Assembly: GCF_026012015.1 (NCBI RefSeq)
Contig: NZ_BRXR01000001.1
Span: forward strand, 1,786,001-1,850,000
Direction: 5' to 3'
Length of the DNA: 64,000 nt
Source of the DNA: Clostridium omnivorum
GTDB taxonomy: Bacteria; Bacillota; Clostridia; Clostridiales; Clostridiaceae
This document shows, piece by piece, positions 8,886 through 16,474 of the stretch. Position numbers and translations under genes: made by a program. The notes beneath the pieces are model-generated. The model ran no database searches and was not told where the DNA came from. It was given only the letters and a program-made list of their open reading frames with translations. Within the stretch, counting starts at the first letter, position 1. Every line of letters begins with the position of its first letter.

Positions 8886-9332
8886 ATGTTTGGTATGGTT
8901 CCTTTTAAAAGAAACAACAATTCTATAGCAAAAAGAGGTGATTCCTTCTCTGACCTTATAGATAACTTCTTTAACGACGACTTCTTTGTTCCCATGGTTC
9001 CTTTTAAGAATAATTTCAGTGTGGACTTAAAGGAAACAGAAAATGAGTATATAGTAGAAGCTGATCTGCCAGGAGTTAATAAAGATGCTGTCAACGTTGA
9101 ATATGAAAACAACTATTTAAATATAAGCGCAAAACGAGAAGAAATCATAGAAGACAAAAATGACAACTATGTAAGGCGTGAAAGAAGCTATGGCGAATTC
9201 AACAGAAGCTTTTATATCGATAACGTAGATGCAGACAAAATTGATGCTTCATTTAAAGATGGCGTGTTAAAGATTACAATGCCAAAGCTGGAAAAGCTTA
9301 AAGAAAATAAAAGAAGAATAGACATTCAATAA
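8886..9332 (+). CDS. Hsp20 family small heat-shock chaperone
   Basis: 148 residues. An alpha-crystallin domain runs from about residue 45 to 140 (VEADLPGVNKDAVNVEY; FKDGVLKITMPKLEK) and ends in a short tail with the IxI-like motif IDI. It holds unfolding proteins in a refoldable state as an oligomer in the cytoplasm. The ATG at 8886 follows GAGGAGG; an in-frame ATG at 8868 lies upstream of that site and is rejected. Its promoter carries a CtsR-type box, so heat or protein-stress induction is likely. The 3' end and terminator were copied elsewhere in the window. Confidence 0.95.
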   Translation: MFGMVPFKRNNNSIAKRGDSFSDLIDNFFNDDFFVPMVPFKNNFSVDLKETENEYIVEADLPGVNKDAVNVEYENNYLNISAKREEIIEDKNDNYVRRERSYGEFNRSFYIDNVDADKIDASFKDGVLKITMPKLEKLKENKRRIDIQ

Positions 9333-9373
9333 ACTTTTGGAGCGTACTCAGAAATCTGGGTACTCTCCTTTTT
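9313..9373 (+). repeat. Repeat copy A: hsp20 3' end plus terminator
   Basis: The last codons of hsp20 (GAATAGACATTCAATAA) and the following terminator (stem 9339-9351 with 9356-9368, then T5). Stem and coding tail recur nearly identically at 9970 and 13787. Confidence 0.85.
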
Positions 9374-9498
9374 GTTATGCAACTCTTAAATTGATGTTTT
9401 TTATATATACTCTAAAATAACTGTGTTAAAATATAACCCTATTATAATATTAATACATATATGTAAAAACATGAAAGGCAACTAAAGGAGAATCAATT

Positions 9499-9957
9499 AT
9501 GAGGAAATTAGATAATCATATCGTAATATTTATAGCAGCAATATTTATTATTACTGTGCTTGCAGGAGGCTGCAGCAGAGAAAATAACACAAAAAGCTCT
9601 TTTAGTATTGAGCAATTTGAAAATGCCATGAAGGACAAAGGCTATAATTTTGAAATTAAAGATGTACGACAAGATTTTCTCAACGCCACAAGAAAAAGAA
9701 TGATGATTGATAATAAAGCAATAGATATTTATCTATTTAGTAACGATAAAGAGATGGAAAATGAAGCAAGTCATATTGATAGCGGTGGCTGTGGTTACAA
9801 TAATGGTTCTAAAGCAGTAAATGTTAGTTGGGTTTCATTTCCTCACTTTTATAAAAGGGGAAGCATAATAGTTCAATATATTGGAGACGATGAAAAAATC
9901 ATGTCCGACTTAAAGGACATATTAAGTGAACAGTTTGCAGGATATACGCCTAAATAA
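9499..9957 (+). CDS. Putative lipoprotein of unknown function
   Basis: 152 residues. A hydrophobic signal segment (residues 9-24) ends in VLAGGCS, a slightly irregular lipobox with Cys as the first mature residue; lipid anchoring on the outer face of the membrane is expected. The mature part is about 127 residues of mixed alpha/beta character with a Gly/Cys/Asn turn (GGCGYNNGS). I do not recognise the family. It sits directly behind hsp20 and before repeat copy B. The start has AAAGGAG about ten bases upstream. Confidence 0.7.
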   Translation: MRKLDNHIVIFIAAIFIITVLAGGCSRENNTKSSFSIEQFENAMKDKGYNFEIKDVRQDFLNATRKRMMIDNKAIDIYLFSNDKEMENEASHIDSGGCGYNNGSKAVNVSWVSFPHFYKRGSIIVQYIGDDEKIMSDLKDILSEQFAGYTPK

Positions 9958-9969
9958 GCATCTTTAAAG

Positions 9970-10084
9970 GAAGAATAGACATTCAATAAACTTAAGGAGC
10001 GTGCTCAGAAATCTGGGTACGCTCCTTTTTATTATACAAATGATATTTATTCATAATATGTAATAATATGGTATAATGGTTTTA
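9970..10084 (+). repeat. Repeat copy B: terminator-promoter module
   Basis: It begins with the hsp20 coding tail outside any gene, continues with the terminator (9996-10025 plus T5) and extends into AT-rich DNA with TATAAT before the CPBP gene. The part after the terminator is shared with copy C (GATATTTATTCATAATATGT in B, GATATTAATTCATAATATGT in C) but not with copy A. Confidence 0.85.
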
Positions 10085-10147
10085 TACCATATTTATTATC
10101 CTTCATCGCAAGTTAAATATTTTGTGAAATAGTTGGGGGCTTTTAGC

Positions 10148-10984
10148 ATGACAAAGATATCTAAAACCGACTTAATATTTTTAAGTTATGACTTAGTATT
10201 TATTTTAATAGGCTATATGTGTTTATACTTTTATAGTAAACATAATGCAAGTGCCTTTAATCCATTACCTATAACATTAGCAATTATAATTTCCATTCTC
10301 TTAATTCATATAATTCCTATAAATAAAAATAAAGATACACATATTTATAGGAATAAAAAGGCTCTGTTTCCTTTTATCATAGCTTACAGCATGCTAATTT
10401 TATTAATAATTGCTTTAAATACACTATTTAATCTAAACAATTCTTCTGTTAGAAACTTTAATCAAACATATATTTTACTGATTCAATTAGGTCTTACAGC
10501 AGCAATTTTTAGTTGTTATCTTTTTAAAATAAAACTTAGTGACTTTAACTGGAATATTTCAAGTAAGACTTTTGCTTATATTGTTCTTATATTTATAATT
10601 TATAGATTTATTATTAATTTCAATGGTATTGTTGATGGAACAATTAATATTAAAGGAATATTAAATTTAGAATTTATTATAGATTTTGCATTGAAGGCAA
10701 CGATAAATTCATTATACCCTGCGTTGTTTGAAGAAGTTGCATTTAGAGGTTTTTTAATTTCTGGCCTAAAGGGATTTAATTTAAACAATAATGCATGCAA
10801 TATTATACAATCTTTGATTTTTGGATCTGCACATATAGCAAGTTGGGGAATGCCTACTTCTTTGATACAATTACTTGTTTTAGCAATACAAGTTATGATT
10901 GGTTACTTGCTTGGAAAAATATATTTTAAAACGGATTCTTTATTGCCGTGTATTTTGTTTCACGGGCTTTATAATACAATATAG
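10148..10984 (+). CDS. CPBP-family intramembrane metalloprotease
   Basis: 278 residues with about eight membrane segments. The CPBP (CAAX protease and bacteriocin-processing) motifs lie in the C-terminal half: EEVAFRGFL (the EExxxR pair), FGSAHIA with the motif-2 His, and CILFHGLYN with a late His. Members cleave substrates within the membrane or give immunity to bacteriocins; the substrate here is unknown. I chose the ATG at 10148 after GGGGG rather than the TTG at 10133. It is the first gene after repeat copy B, whose TATAAT may drive it. Confidence 0.85.
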   Translation: MTKISKTDLIFLSYDLVFILIGYMCLYFYSKHNASAFNPLPITLAIIISILLIHIIPINKNKDTHIYRNKKALFPFIIAYSMLILLIIALNTLFNLNNSSVRNFNQTYILLIQLGLTAAIFSCYLFKIKLSDFNWNISSKTFAYIVLIFIIYRFIINFNGIVDGTINIKGILNLEFIIDFALKATINSLYPALFEEVAFRGFLISGLKGFNLNNNACNIIQSLIFGSAHIASWGMPTSLIQLLVLAIQVMIGYLLGKIYFKTDSLLPCILFHGLYNTI

Positions 10985-11035
10985 ATAAATACTGAACAAT
11001 ATTGTTATATATCGTCAATTGATATGCAATTACGT

Positions 11036-11073
11036 TTTAACAACTAAGATTAAACACTTGCTTTGTTGTTAAA
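11036..11073 (+). repeat. Intergenic hairpin of the array (9-bp arms)
   Basis: TTTAACAAC and GTTGTTAAA enclose a 20-base loop. No U-run follows. It lies between the CPBP and hexapeptide-repeat genes, in the position held by the other array hairpins. Upstream bases (ATGCAATTACG) resemble element 15806-15870. Confidence 0.5.
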
Positions 11074-11124
11074 TTAAGTCATAATGGTGCATCTTATTAA
11101 TTAATAACTTAGAGGAGGATTATA

Positions 11125-11784
11125 ATGAATATTTCCGTTAACCAACTATTAAACATTGAAGAATTAGATGCAAGGGCCATATTTGAAGGGGTTAAATACC
11201 CTTGGGAAGCCCTTGCAAAAATTAAGAATTTCATTTTTGAATATGCAAAAAATCTACCGGACGATTTTGAAAGAATAGAGGAATTTGTATGGGTTGGCAA
11301 AGGCACCACTATAGAAAAAAGTGTTCTTATAAAAGGTCCTGCGATTATCGGTTATAATTGCGAAATCAGGCATTCCGCTTACATTAGAGACAATGTTATC
11401 CTTGGTAATAATGTTGTAGTTGGAAACTCAACTGAGATTAAAAATTCAATCCTTTTTAATAAAGCGCAGGTTCCCCATTATAATTATGTTGGTGATTCAA
11501 TATTAGGGTATAAAGCGCATTTGGGGGCAGGCGCAATAACCTCAAATTTAAAGTCCGATGGTACATTAGTAAAAGTAAAATGTGGTACAGATATTATTGA
11601 AACTGGTTTAAGAAAATTTGGTGCAATTTTAGGCGATTTATCGGAAGTAGGATGCAATTCGGTTTTAAACCCAGGGACAATAATAGGAAAAGATAGTATT
11701 GTTTATCCATTAAGTTCTGTAAGAGGGTATATTCCAGAGAACAGTATTTTGAAAAATAATGGTGAAATTGTAGAGAGAAAATAA
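11125..11784 (+). CDS. Hexapeptide-repeat (left-handed beta-helix) protein, GlmU/acyltransferase-like
   Basis: 219 residues. From about residue 60, repeated [LIV]GxxxxI-type hexads (AIIGYNCEIRHSAYI, VILGNNVVVGNSTEI, GTIIGKDSIVYP) define the trimeric left-handed beta helix of nucleotidyl-sugar and acyltransferases. The GAGAITSNLKSDG segment is like that of GlmU C-terminal domains. No pyrophosphorylase domain is present, so acetyl transfer or a structural role is more likely than full GlmU activity. The substrate is unknown. A strong AGAGGAGG precedes the ATG. Confidence 0.75.
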   Translation: MNISVNQLLNIEELDARAIFEGVKYPWEALAKIKNFIFEYAKNLPDDFERIEEFVWVGKGTTIEKSVLIKGPAIIGYNCEIRHSAYIRDNVILGNNVVVGNSTEIKNSILFNKAQVPHYNYVGDSILGYKAHLGAGAITSNLKSDGTLVKVKCGTDIIETGLRKFGAILGDLSEVGCNSVLNPGTIIGKDSIVYPLSSVRGYIPENSILKNNGEIVERK

Positions 11785-11836
11785 AGCCAAGGAATCAGAA
11801 TATCAATTTATTTCAGAATGGAATTTCATTGTATTT

Positions 11837-11900
11837 TAATTCGTATTTTTCTTTAAAACGCAGTATTGATAAGATAAGGCGACTTAATATGCTTATCAAT
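11837..11900 (+). repeat. Array intergenic element (copy a)
   Basis: Contains CGCAGTATTGATAAGATAAG followed by GCGACTTAATATG. Arms ATTGATAAG and CTTATCAAT form a perfect 9-bp stem around an inner AAG-GCGA-CTT mini-stem. About 50 bases are close to copy b at 13088. Confidence 0.7.
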
Positions 11901-11915
11901 AAAGGGGGATTAATT

Positions 11916-12302
11916 ATGATAGATAGTAATGATTTGAAATTAATTGAGGAAGCGAAAAAAATCATCAATAAGAATTTTGATGAAATTAATGAAAATCACA
12001 CAGTAGGTGCAGCCTTACGTTGCAAAAATGGTAATGTCTACGTTGGTGTAAACGTGTATGCTCAGCATGGCTCATGTGCCGAATATATAGCAATGGGCAC
12101 TGCAATTACAGCAGGAGAGCGTGAATTTGACACTATTGTTGCTGTAAGGTCTCCAAAGAAAAATAATACCTTAATAGCACCATGTGGAAATTGCAGACAA
12201 TTACTTATGCAGTATGCACCTGATATTAAAGTTTTAATACAAACTGAAGATGGGATAGAGAAATTCTTTATAAAAGAATTATTACCTTATTCACCATATT
12301 AA
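11916..12302 (+). CDS. Cytidine-deaminase-superfamily enzyme, blasticidin-S-deaminase-like
   Basis: 128 residues. Zinc-site motifs are SCAEYIAMG (Cys-Ala-Glu, catalytic Glu) and APCGNCRQ (PCxxC). The segments GVNVYAQHGSCAE and the ending KELLPYSPY resemble the blasticidin-S deaminase branch more than pyrimidine-salvage CDA. It should remove an amino group from a cytosine-like nucleoside, possibly an antibiotic. The ATG at 11916 follows GGGGGA; the longer frame from 11829 runs through the intergenic element and is rejected. Resistance is inferred, not shown. Confidence 0.85.
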   Translation: MIDSNDLKLIEEAKKIINKNFDEINENHTVGAALRCKNGNVYVGVNVYAQHGSCAEYIAMGTAITAGEREFDTIVAVRSPKKNNTLIAPCGNCRQLLMQYAPDIKVLIQTEDGIEKFFIKELLPYSPY

Positions 12303-12339
12303 ATTTGGTGAAGATAATGCTATTATTCTTATACAATAT

Positions 12340-12391
12340 CATCTTTGCAATTTAAGCCGAATTAAAGATTATTTACACTATTTATAATAAG
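12340..12391 (+). repeat. Array intergenic element (copy g)
   Basis: ATCTTTgcAATT pairs with AATTAAAGAT around TAAGCCG, a bulged hairpin. It is followed by GATTATTTACAC, which resembles GATTATTTATAT of copy f. Confidence 0.5.
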
Positions 12392-12402
12392 GGGCGATAG
12401 AC

Positions 12403-13077
12403 GTGGAAGAAAAAATTAAAGAAATATTTATTAATCTTGGTGCAGAAGTTTGTGGCATAGCTAATATTGACCTATTTACTGATGTACCAAAAGGTTTTCA
12501 CCCTACAGACATTTATTCTGATTGTAAGTCTGTTATTGTTTTTGCTAAGAAAATTCCAAAGGGATTAGCATATGTAAGTCCCAGAATTGTTTATCAAAAT
12601 TTTAATAGTATCAGCAATGTAGAATTGGATAGAATTGCATATTTAGCTTCAAATGAAATTGAAAAATTATATAACGGAATCACTGTACCAATTCCTTCTG
12701 ACGGACCATATGATTACTGGAATGAAAAAAACTTGGAGGGACGAGGTATAATTTCTATGAAGCATGCAGCTGTCTTAGCTGGTATAGGAACTTTAGGAAA
12801 AAGTACTTTGTTATTGAATCGTGAATATGGAAACATGTTAAATATTGGTGCTGTTTTAACTAATTTGAACCTATCATCGGATGCGCCTGCAGAGAATATT
12901 TGTATAAAAGGATGTAGATTATGTATTGATAATTGCCCAGTTAGTGCAATAAGTGAACATGGTGTAAGCCAAAAGCTTTGCAGAAATTGTGCTTATGCAA
13001 GTAATGATCGAGGATTTGATGTTGTAAATTGTAATAAATGCAGAACAGTATGTCCAGTTGCTTTGGGGAAGAAATAG
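12403..13077 (+). CDS. QueG-like double [4Fe-4S] cluster protein
   Basis: 224 residues. The C-terminal third carries eight clustered Cys in two ferredoxin-like sets (CIKGCRLCIDNCP, and CRNC with CNKCRTVCP), able to hold two [4Fe-4S] clusters. The N-terminal part resembles the small epoxyqueuosine-reductase-like proteins common in anaerobes, but it is far shorter than true QueG and lacks an obvious cobalamin domain. It is probably a redox protein with unknown partner. Start is GTG after GGGGCGATAGAC. It lies in the accessory array with no related gene beside it. Confidence 0.75.
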   Translation: MEEKIKEIFINLGAEVCGIANIDLFTDVPKGFHPTDIYSDCKSVIVFAKKIPKGLAYVSPRIVYQNFNSISNVELDRIAYLASNEIEKLYNGITVPIPSDGPYDYWNEKNLEGRGIISMKHAAVLAGIGTLGKSTLLLNREYGNMLNIGAVLTNLNLSSDAPAENICIKGCRLCIDNCPVSAISEHGVSQKLCRNCAYASNDRGFDVVNCNKCRTVCPVALGKK

Positions 13078-13087
13078 GTATTTAGAT

Positions 13088-13157
13088 TAATTCATATTTT
13101 TATTTTGTAAAGCAGTATTAGTAAGATAAGGCGAACTACAGAATATTTATATTAGGA
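13088..13157 (+). repeat. Array intergenic element (copy b)
   Basis: Shares AATTC(A/G)TATTTTT and the run GTAAGATAAGGCGAACT with copy a. Its tail ATATTTATATTAGG matches copy f. Confidence 0.7.
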
Positions 13158-13166
13158 GTTATTAAA

Positions 13167-13688
13167 TTGAGTGAATTAATTTTAGTAAAACCATCAAAGG
13201 TTTTAGAAGAAAAAATTCTGGAATATAAACAAGAGTATTTAAACTTTGAGGAAACTAATATCAATGGCAGTTGTGGACTAGCCCATTATAATGATTTTGA
13301 TGAATGGCTTAAAATTGTCCTTTCAATCGAGAAAGATAAACTACGCAATAATGTTCATGCCAGCACGTTCTTTTCTGTAAGAAAATCTGATAATAGAATT
13401 ATAGGTACTATTCAACTCCGTCACTTTTTAACTGATGAATTAGAAAAGCATGGAGGACAAATAGGCTATGGCATTCGTCCAACTGAACGAAAAAGAGGTT
13501 ATGGTAAGCAGCAATTATTACTTGTTTTAGAAATTGCAAAAGAAATGAAAATTTCAAAAGTAATGATTATCTGTGATAAAGATAATATTGCTTCAAGTCA
13601 GACTGCTATGAGTTGTGGTGGCATATTAACAGACGAAAATTTACATGAAGGTAAAGAACAACAAATATATTGGATTAACCTGCGCTAA
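13167..13688 (+). CDS. GNAT-family N-acetyltransferase
   Basis: 173 residues. The GNAT acetyl-CoA site is seen in GQIGYGIRPTERKRGYGKQQL (Q/RxxGxG/A loop) with a downstream VMIICDKDNIASSQTAMSCGG helix. The acceptor is unknown: the family includes antibiotic-, protein- and small-molecule acetylases. The start is TTG, since the only good ribosome site (TAGGAG) lies ten bases before it and no ATG follows nearby. First of four GNAT genes in the array; they are not close copies of each other. Confidence 0.87.
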   Translation: MSELILVKPSKVLEEKILEYKQEYLNFEETNINGSCGLAHYNDFDEWLKIVLSIEKDKLRNNVHASTFFSVRKSDNRIIGTIQLRHFLTDELEKHGGQIGYGIRPTERKRGYGKQQLLLVLEIAKEMKISKVMIICDKDNIASSQTAMSCGGILTDENLHEGKEQQIYWINLR

Positions 13689-13786
13689 TAGCCATAGTCT
13701 ATAAAATGTTTCTTACATAATAATAAGATATTGTTCCAAAAAAATTATCTTAATAATTTTAAATTACTGATATTCTTTATATAAAA

Positions 13787-13899
13787 AAAGAATAGACATT
13801 CAATAAACTTTAGGAGCGTACTCAGAAATCTGGGTGCTCTCCTTTTATTATACAAATGATATTAATTCATAATATGTAACAATATGGTATAATTGTTTT
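13787..13899 (+). repeat. Repeat copy C: terminator-promoter module
   Basis: Same content as copy B: the hsp20 coding tail, the terminator (13813-13842 plus T4), then the shared AT-rich part ending in GGTATAAT. It lies just before a GNAT gene. Confidence 0.85.
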
Positions 13900-13952
13900 G
13901 AAAGATATTTATAGAATTTTATTAAGTAATAACTCAGACAGGAGGCCTAATA

Positions 13953-14423
13953 ATGAATTACTTTTTTATTCCTATGAATAAAGAATATGCATACGAAATT
14001 GCGTACAGCTGGAAATACAATGATCTATATTCATTCTATGACATGACGGCTGATGAGGAAGACTTAAAGGAATTTCTTGATGAAGATAGTTGGACAAGTC
14101 AATATTTTGCAGTTCTTAATGATGAAAATGAGTTGGTAGGCTTTTATTCATTCGCTTTTGAAAATGAAATTATGTGGATAGGCCTTGGATTAAAGCCTGA
14201 ATTAACCGGAAGAAACATAGGAACTGAATTCGTAGCAGCAGGCCTTAACTTTGGAGTAAAAAAGTTTAATTATAATCACAACTGTATTATGCTGGAAGTT
14301 GCCTCATTTAATAAACGAGCAATAAAAGTATATGAGAAATTAGGCTTTAAGTTTGTAGAGAAATATATGCAAAAAACAAATGGTGGAGAGTTTGAATTTA
14401 TTAAGATGAAGAAAGTTATATAA
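13953..14423 (+). CDS. GNAT-family N-acetyltransferase
   Basis: 156 residues. Typical GNAT core: IGLGLKPELTGRNIGTEFV (acetyl-CoA pyrophosphate loop) and LEVASFNKRAIKVYEKLGFK, the RimI/RimJ-like C-terminal signature. It transfers acetyl from acetyl-CoA to an amine; the target is unknown. A strong CAGGAGG precedes the ATG. Transcription probably starts from the TATAAT at the end of repeat copy C, which also carries a terminator upstream, insulating this gene from its neighbours. Confidence 0.88.
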   Translation: MNYFFIPMNKEYAYEIAYSWKYNDLYSFYDMTADEEDLKEFLDEDSWTSQYFAVLNDENELVGFYSFAFENEIMWIGLGLKPELTGRNIGTEFVAAGLNFGVKKFNYNHNCIMLEVASFNKRAIKVYEKLGFKFVEKYMQKTNGGEFEFIKMKKVI

Positions 14424-14429
14424 TGAACA

Positions 14430-14500
14430 TTTTTATTATATAACGTAGCAATTGTAATTAATGACGAACTGATGATTATTTATATTCTACGATATTAGGA
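14430..14500 (+). repeat. Array intergenic element (copy f)
   Basis: Contains AACGTAGCAATTGTAATTAA then TGACGAACTGATGATTATTT. CGTAG and CTACG pair as the outer stem, and TAATTAATGA with a TCATGATTA-type inner arm, leaving bulges around a GACGAAC apex. Confidence 0.6.
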
Positions 14501-14509
14501 GGTGTAAGA

Positions 14510-15055
14510 ATGCAAGGTGTTGAGCGTTACAAGGTTAGATTACTACCTCATAGTGATGAATGGAAAGAGGAATTTGAAGAAGCAAGAAAACAACTGAAAG
14601 AAATTTTCGGGGATAACATAGACGATATACAACATGTAGGGAGCACTTCAATTAGTGGTATCTATGCAAAGCCGATACTTGATATTGCCGTAGTATTAAA
14701 ATCATTTGAAAATATGAATGTAGATGGAATGAAAATAGCAGGTTATGATTATTGTGGAGCACAAAATGAAGAAAAAGATAGATATCTTTTTGTTTTAAGA
14801 GGTGAAGGACAAATATCATTAAGGCATATTCATTGCTACGAACCTAATAATCTTGATTTTTATTATGTGACACATTTCAGAGATTATCTAAATTCACACG
14901 AAGACTATGCAAAAGAATATAGTGATTTGAAGATATCTTTAGCAGAACAATACCCAGAAGACAGGTTTGCATATACAGATAAAAAAGAAGGTTTTATACG
15001 AATGATATATCAAAAAATAGACCCTGAAAAATACAATAGGAATGTAATTAAATAA
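14510..15055 (+). CDS. GrpB-family (UPF0157) nucleotidyltransferase-like protein
   Basis: 181 residues. GrpB signature: LLPHSDEWKEEFEEA, IQHVGSTSISGIYAKPILDI (the GSTSxxGxxxKPxxD motif of the polymerase-beta-like fold) and a late RHIHCYEPN / HFRDYLNSH block. The family is assigned to the nucleotidyltransferase superfamily but its substrate is not established. GGAGGTG lies before the ATG. A second, clearly diverged GrpB gene lies at 19945, so these are independent acquisitions or old duplicates. Confidence 0.88.
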   Translation: MQGVERYKVRLLPHSDEWKEEFEEARKQLKEIFGDNIDDIQHVGSTSISGIYAKPILDIAVVLKSFENMNVDGMKIAGYDYCGAQNEEKDRYLFVLRGEGQISLRHIHCYEPNNLDFYYVTHFRDYLNSHEDYAKEYSDLKISLAEQYPEDRFAYTDKKEGFIRMIYQKIDPEKYNRNVIK

Positions 15056-15068
15056 TCATAATTAGAAA

Positions 15069-15145
15069 TTATTTCAAGACGGAATATTCCTATAAAACGT
15101 CATATAAGTAAGATATGATAAACTTATGAACCATTAAGTTCATAC
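15069..15145 (+). repeat. Array intergenic element (copy c)
   Basis: TTTCAAGACGGAATATTCC, then AAAACGTCATATAAGTAAGA, then TATGATAAACTTATG. Inverted pairs: ATAAGT/ACTTAT and TATGAAC/GTTCATA. Shares TTTCAAGAC with the element at 17478. Confidence 0.6.
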
Positions 15146-15170
15146 TCTTAATGTGAAGGGTGGTGTATAT

Positions 15171-15563
15171 ATGAAAAAAGTAAGTATATTTCTATCAATC
15201 ATAATTTTTTTGTCATTAATGGCTATAGGATGTAATAAAGAAAAAATAGATAAGAGTAAAGAAGAAAATCATATAATAGAAAATTCTAAAAGTAAATCAG
15301 ACAATGATATAAAACAAATTGCCTTTGAATCATTGAGTGACAATGAAAAAAATACAATTATAAATTGGATGGATGGAATAGTAGAAGTGTATAAGTCTAC
15401 AACAGACCATATAGTAGGAAGTTCCATTGAGCCGATAAACATAAAGGATAAAGATACTTATAAAGTCACTTTTTGGACAAATAATGAAGAAACTTTAGGC
15501 CCAATAACTATGTATTTAGACAGAAATACTTATGAAGTTCTAGGTGTAGATTTAAGAGATTAG
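15171..15563 (+). CDS. Small putative lipoprotein
   Basis: 130 residues. A signal peptide (KKVSIFLSIIIFLSLMA) ends at the lipobox-like AIGCN, so a lipid-anchored surface protein is expected. After a Lys/Ser/Asp-rich linker, a domain of about 80 residues contains YKVTFWTNNEETLGPITMYLD and EVLGVDLRD. I do not recognise the family; a small secreted-lipoprotein domain (PepSY/NTF2-like size) is plausible. The ATG at 15171 follows GGGTGGTG, so the upstream GTG at 15153 is rejected. Confidence 0.75.
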   Translation: MKKVSIFLSIIIFLSLMAIGCNKEKIDKSKEENHIIENSKSKSDNDIKQIAFESLSDNEKNTIINWMDGIVEVYKSTTDHIVGSSIEPINIKDKDTYKVTFWTNNEETLGPITMYLDRNTYEVLGVDLRD

Positions 15564-15667
15564 CAAACAATTTTCTTGTAAAATGCCATATTTGTAAATC
15601 AATGCACTGGTTTATATAAGACTGTAAGCTAATTCAATAAATATTAATTTAGGGAGGGGGATTTCAA

Positions 15668-15802
15668 ATGAACATTGCTCTTTGGATTGCAATAGGCGCC
15701 GCTATTTTAGGTGCTATTGTTACTATTAGTATTAGTAACAATAATAAAAAGGATAAAAACAATGAAAAGACAAATTCCAATTTTTTATTGAGGTTTACAT
15801 AA
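15668..15802 (+). CDS. 44-residue single-pass membrane peptide
   Basis: The short frame starts MNIALWIAIGAAILGAIVT and continues with an Asn/Lys-rich tail. A strong GGGAGGGGG precedes the ATG by eight bases. One hydrophobic helix (residues 3-22) and a positively charged cytoplasmic tail suggest a small membrane protein. The function is unknown; a toxin-like or regulatory peptide is possible, but nothing else supports that. Confidence 0.6.
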   Translation: MNIALWIAIGAAILGAIVTISISNNNKKDKNNEKTNSNFLLRFT

Positions 15803-15887
15803 TCTTTACTACAAAATTTTCTTATATATGGTCAATTTGCAATACAATTACGTATTAATTCATAAACTTGAAAGTAAGGTGTTCAGA

Positions 15888-16103
15888 ATGAATATTTTTA
15901 TAAAGTTCCTTATTCAATTAGTGACCTTTATAATTTTGCTTGTTATTATACATTTTGGAGCAATTCTTACTCATTTAAATATAAAAGATACTAATAGTGA
16001 AATAATACTGACACTAGTCATAATGGTAACATACGCCATCATCGAAGCCATCGTTAAATATATAGCTAAAAAGCTATTTAAAAGCAAGATGAAATTGGAT
16101 TAA
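15888..16103 (+). CDS. Small two-helix membrane protein
   Basis: 71 residues with two hydrophobic segments (about 5-27 and 36-58) and a Lys-rich tail (KKLFKSKMK). The ATG at 15888 follows AAGGTG; the longer frame from 15828 would run through an intergenic element and is rejected. No family recognised. It follows another small membrane peptide gene, and the two could be functionally linked. Confidence 0.65.
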   Translation: MNIFIKFLIQLVTFIILLVIIHFGAILTHLNIKDTNSEIILTLVIMVTYAIIEAIVKYIAKKLFKSKMKLD

Positions 16104-16160
16104 CAGTATTTAGAGGGTAATTATGAAAAATACATTAATAGAAAGAAAAGAGGATTAATA

Positions 16161-16460
16161 ATGGCTTTTTTTAAAGAACAAGAGTTATATAAGGTTGAAA
16201 TTATAAAATCATGTCCATTAGCTAGGGGATTTTTTGACATAGTATTTTCTAGGCGTTATATGCCATCACCGGATTTTCTTAAAATTGGAAATATCGGCAG
16301 CATTCCAGTTGGTACTAAAGGGTGGGTAATAAAAAAATTCAATAAGTTATGGTTTTTTCCAGATGATAAACAAACTGGTATGGATTTATTTATACCAGCG
16401 AGCTGTGATAGATTTTTAATACCTTACTATAAAATTGAAAATTATTGTACTGAAATTTAA
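16161..16460 (+). CDS. Hypothetical protein, 99 residues
   Basis: Soluble, with few charges and many aromatic residues. FLKIGNIGSIPVGTKGWVIKKFNKLWFFPDDK suggests a small beta-barrel (SH3-like) followed by DLFIPASCDRF. AGAGGAT lies just before the ATG. It ends five bases before the next gene's ribosome region, so the two are likely co-transcribed. I do not recognise the family. Confidence 0.6.
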   Translation: MAFFKEQELYKVEIIKSCPLARGFFDIVFSRRYMPSPDFLKIGNIGSIPVGTKGWVIKKFNKLWFFPDDKQTGMDLFIPASCDRFLIPYYKIENYCTEI

Positions 16461-16474
16461 GGAGGGTGAATTAC

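Noticed and set aside
8705-9112. Leftward frame of 135 codons over hsp20
   Set aside because: It overlaps the clear Hsp20 gene and its promoter on the other strand; it has no family features.
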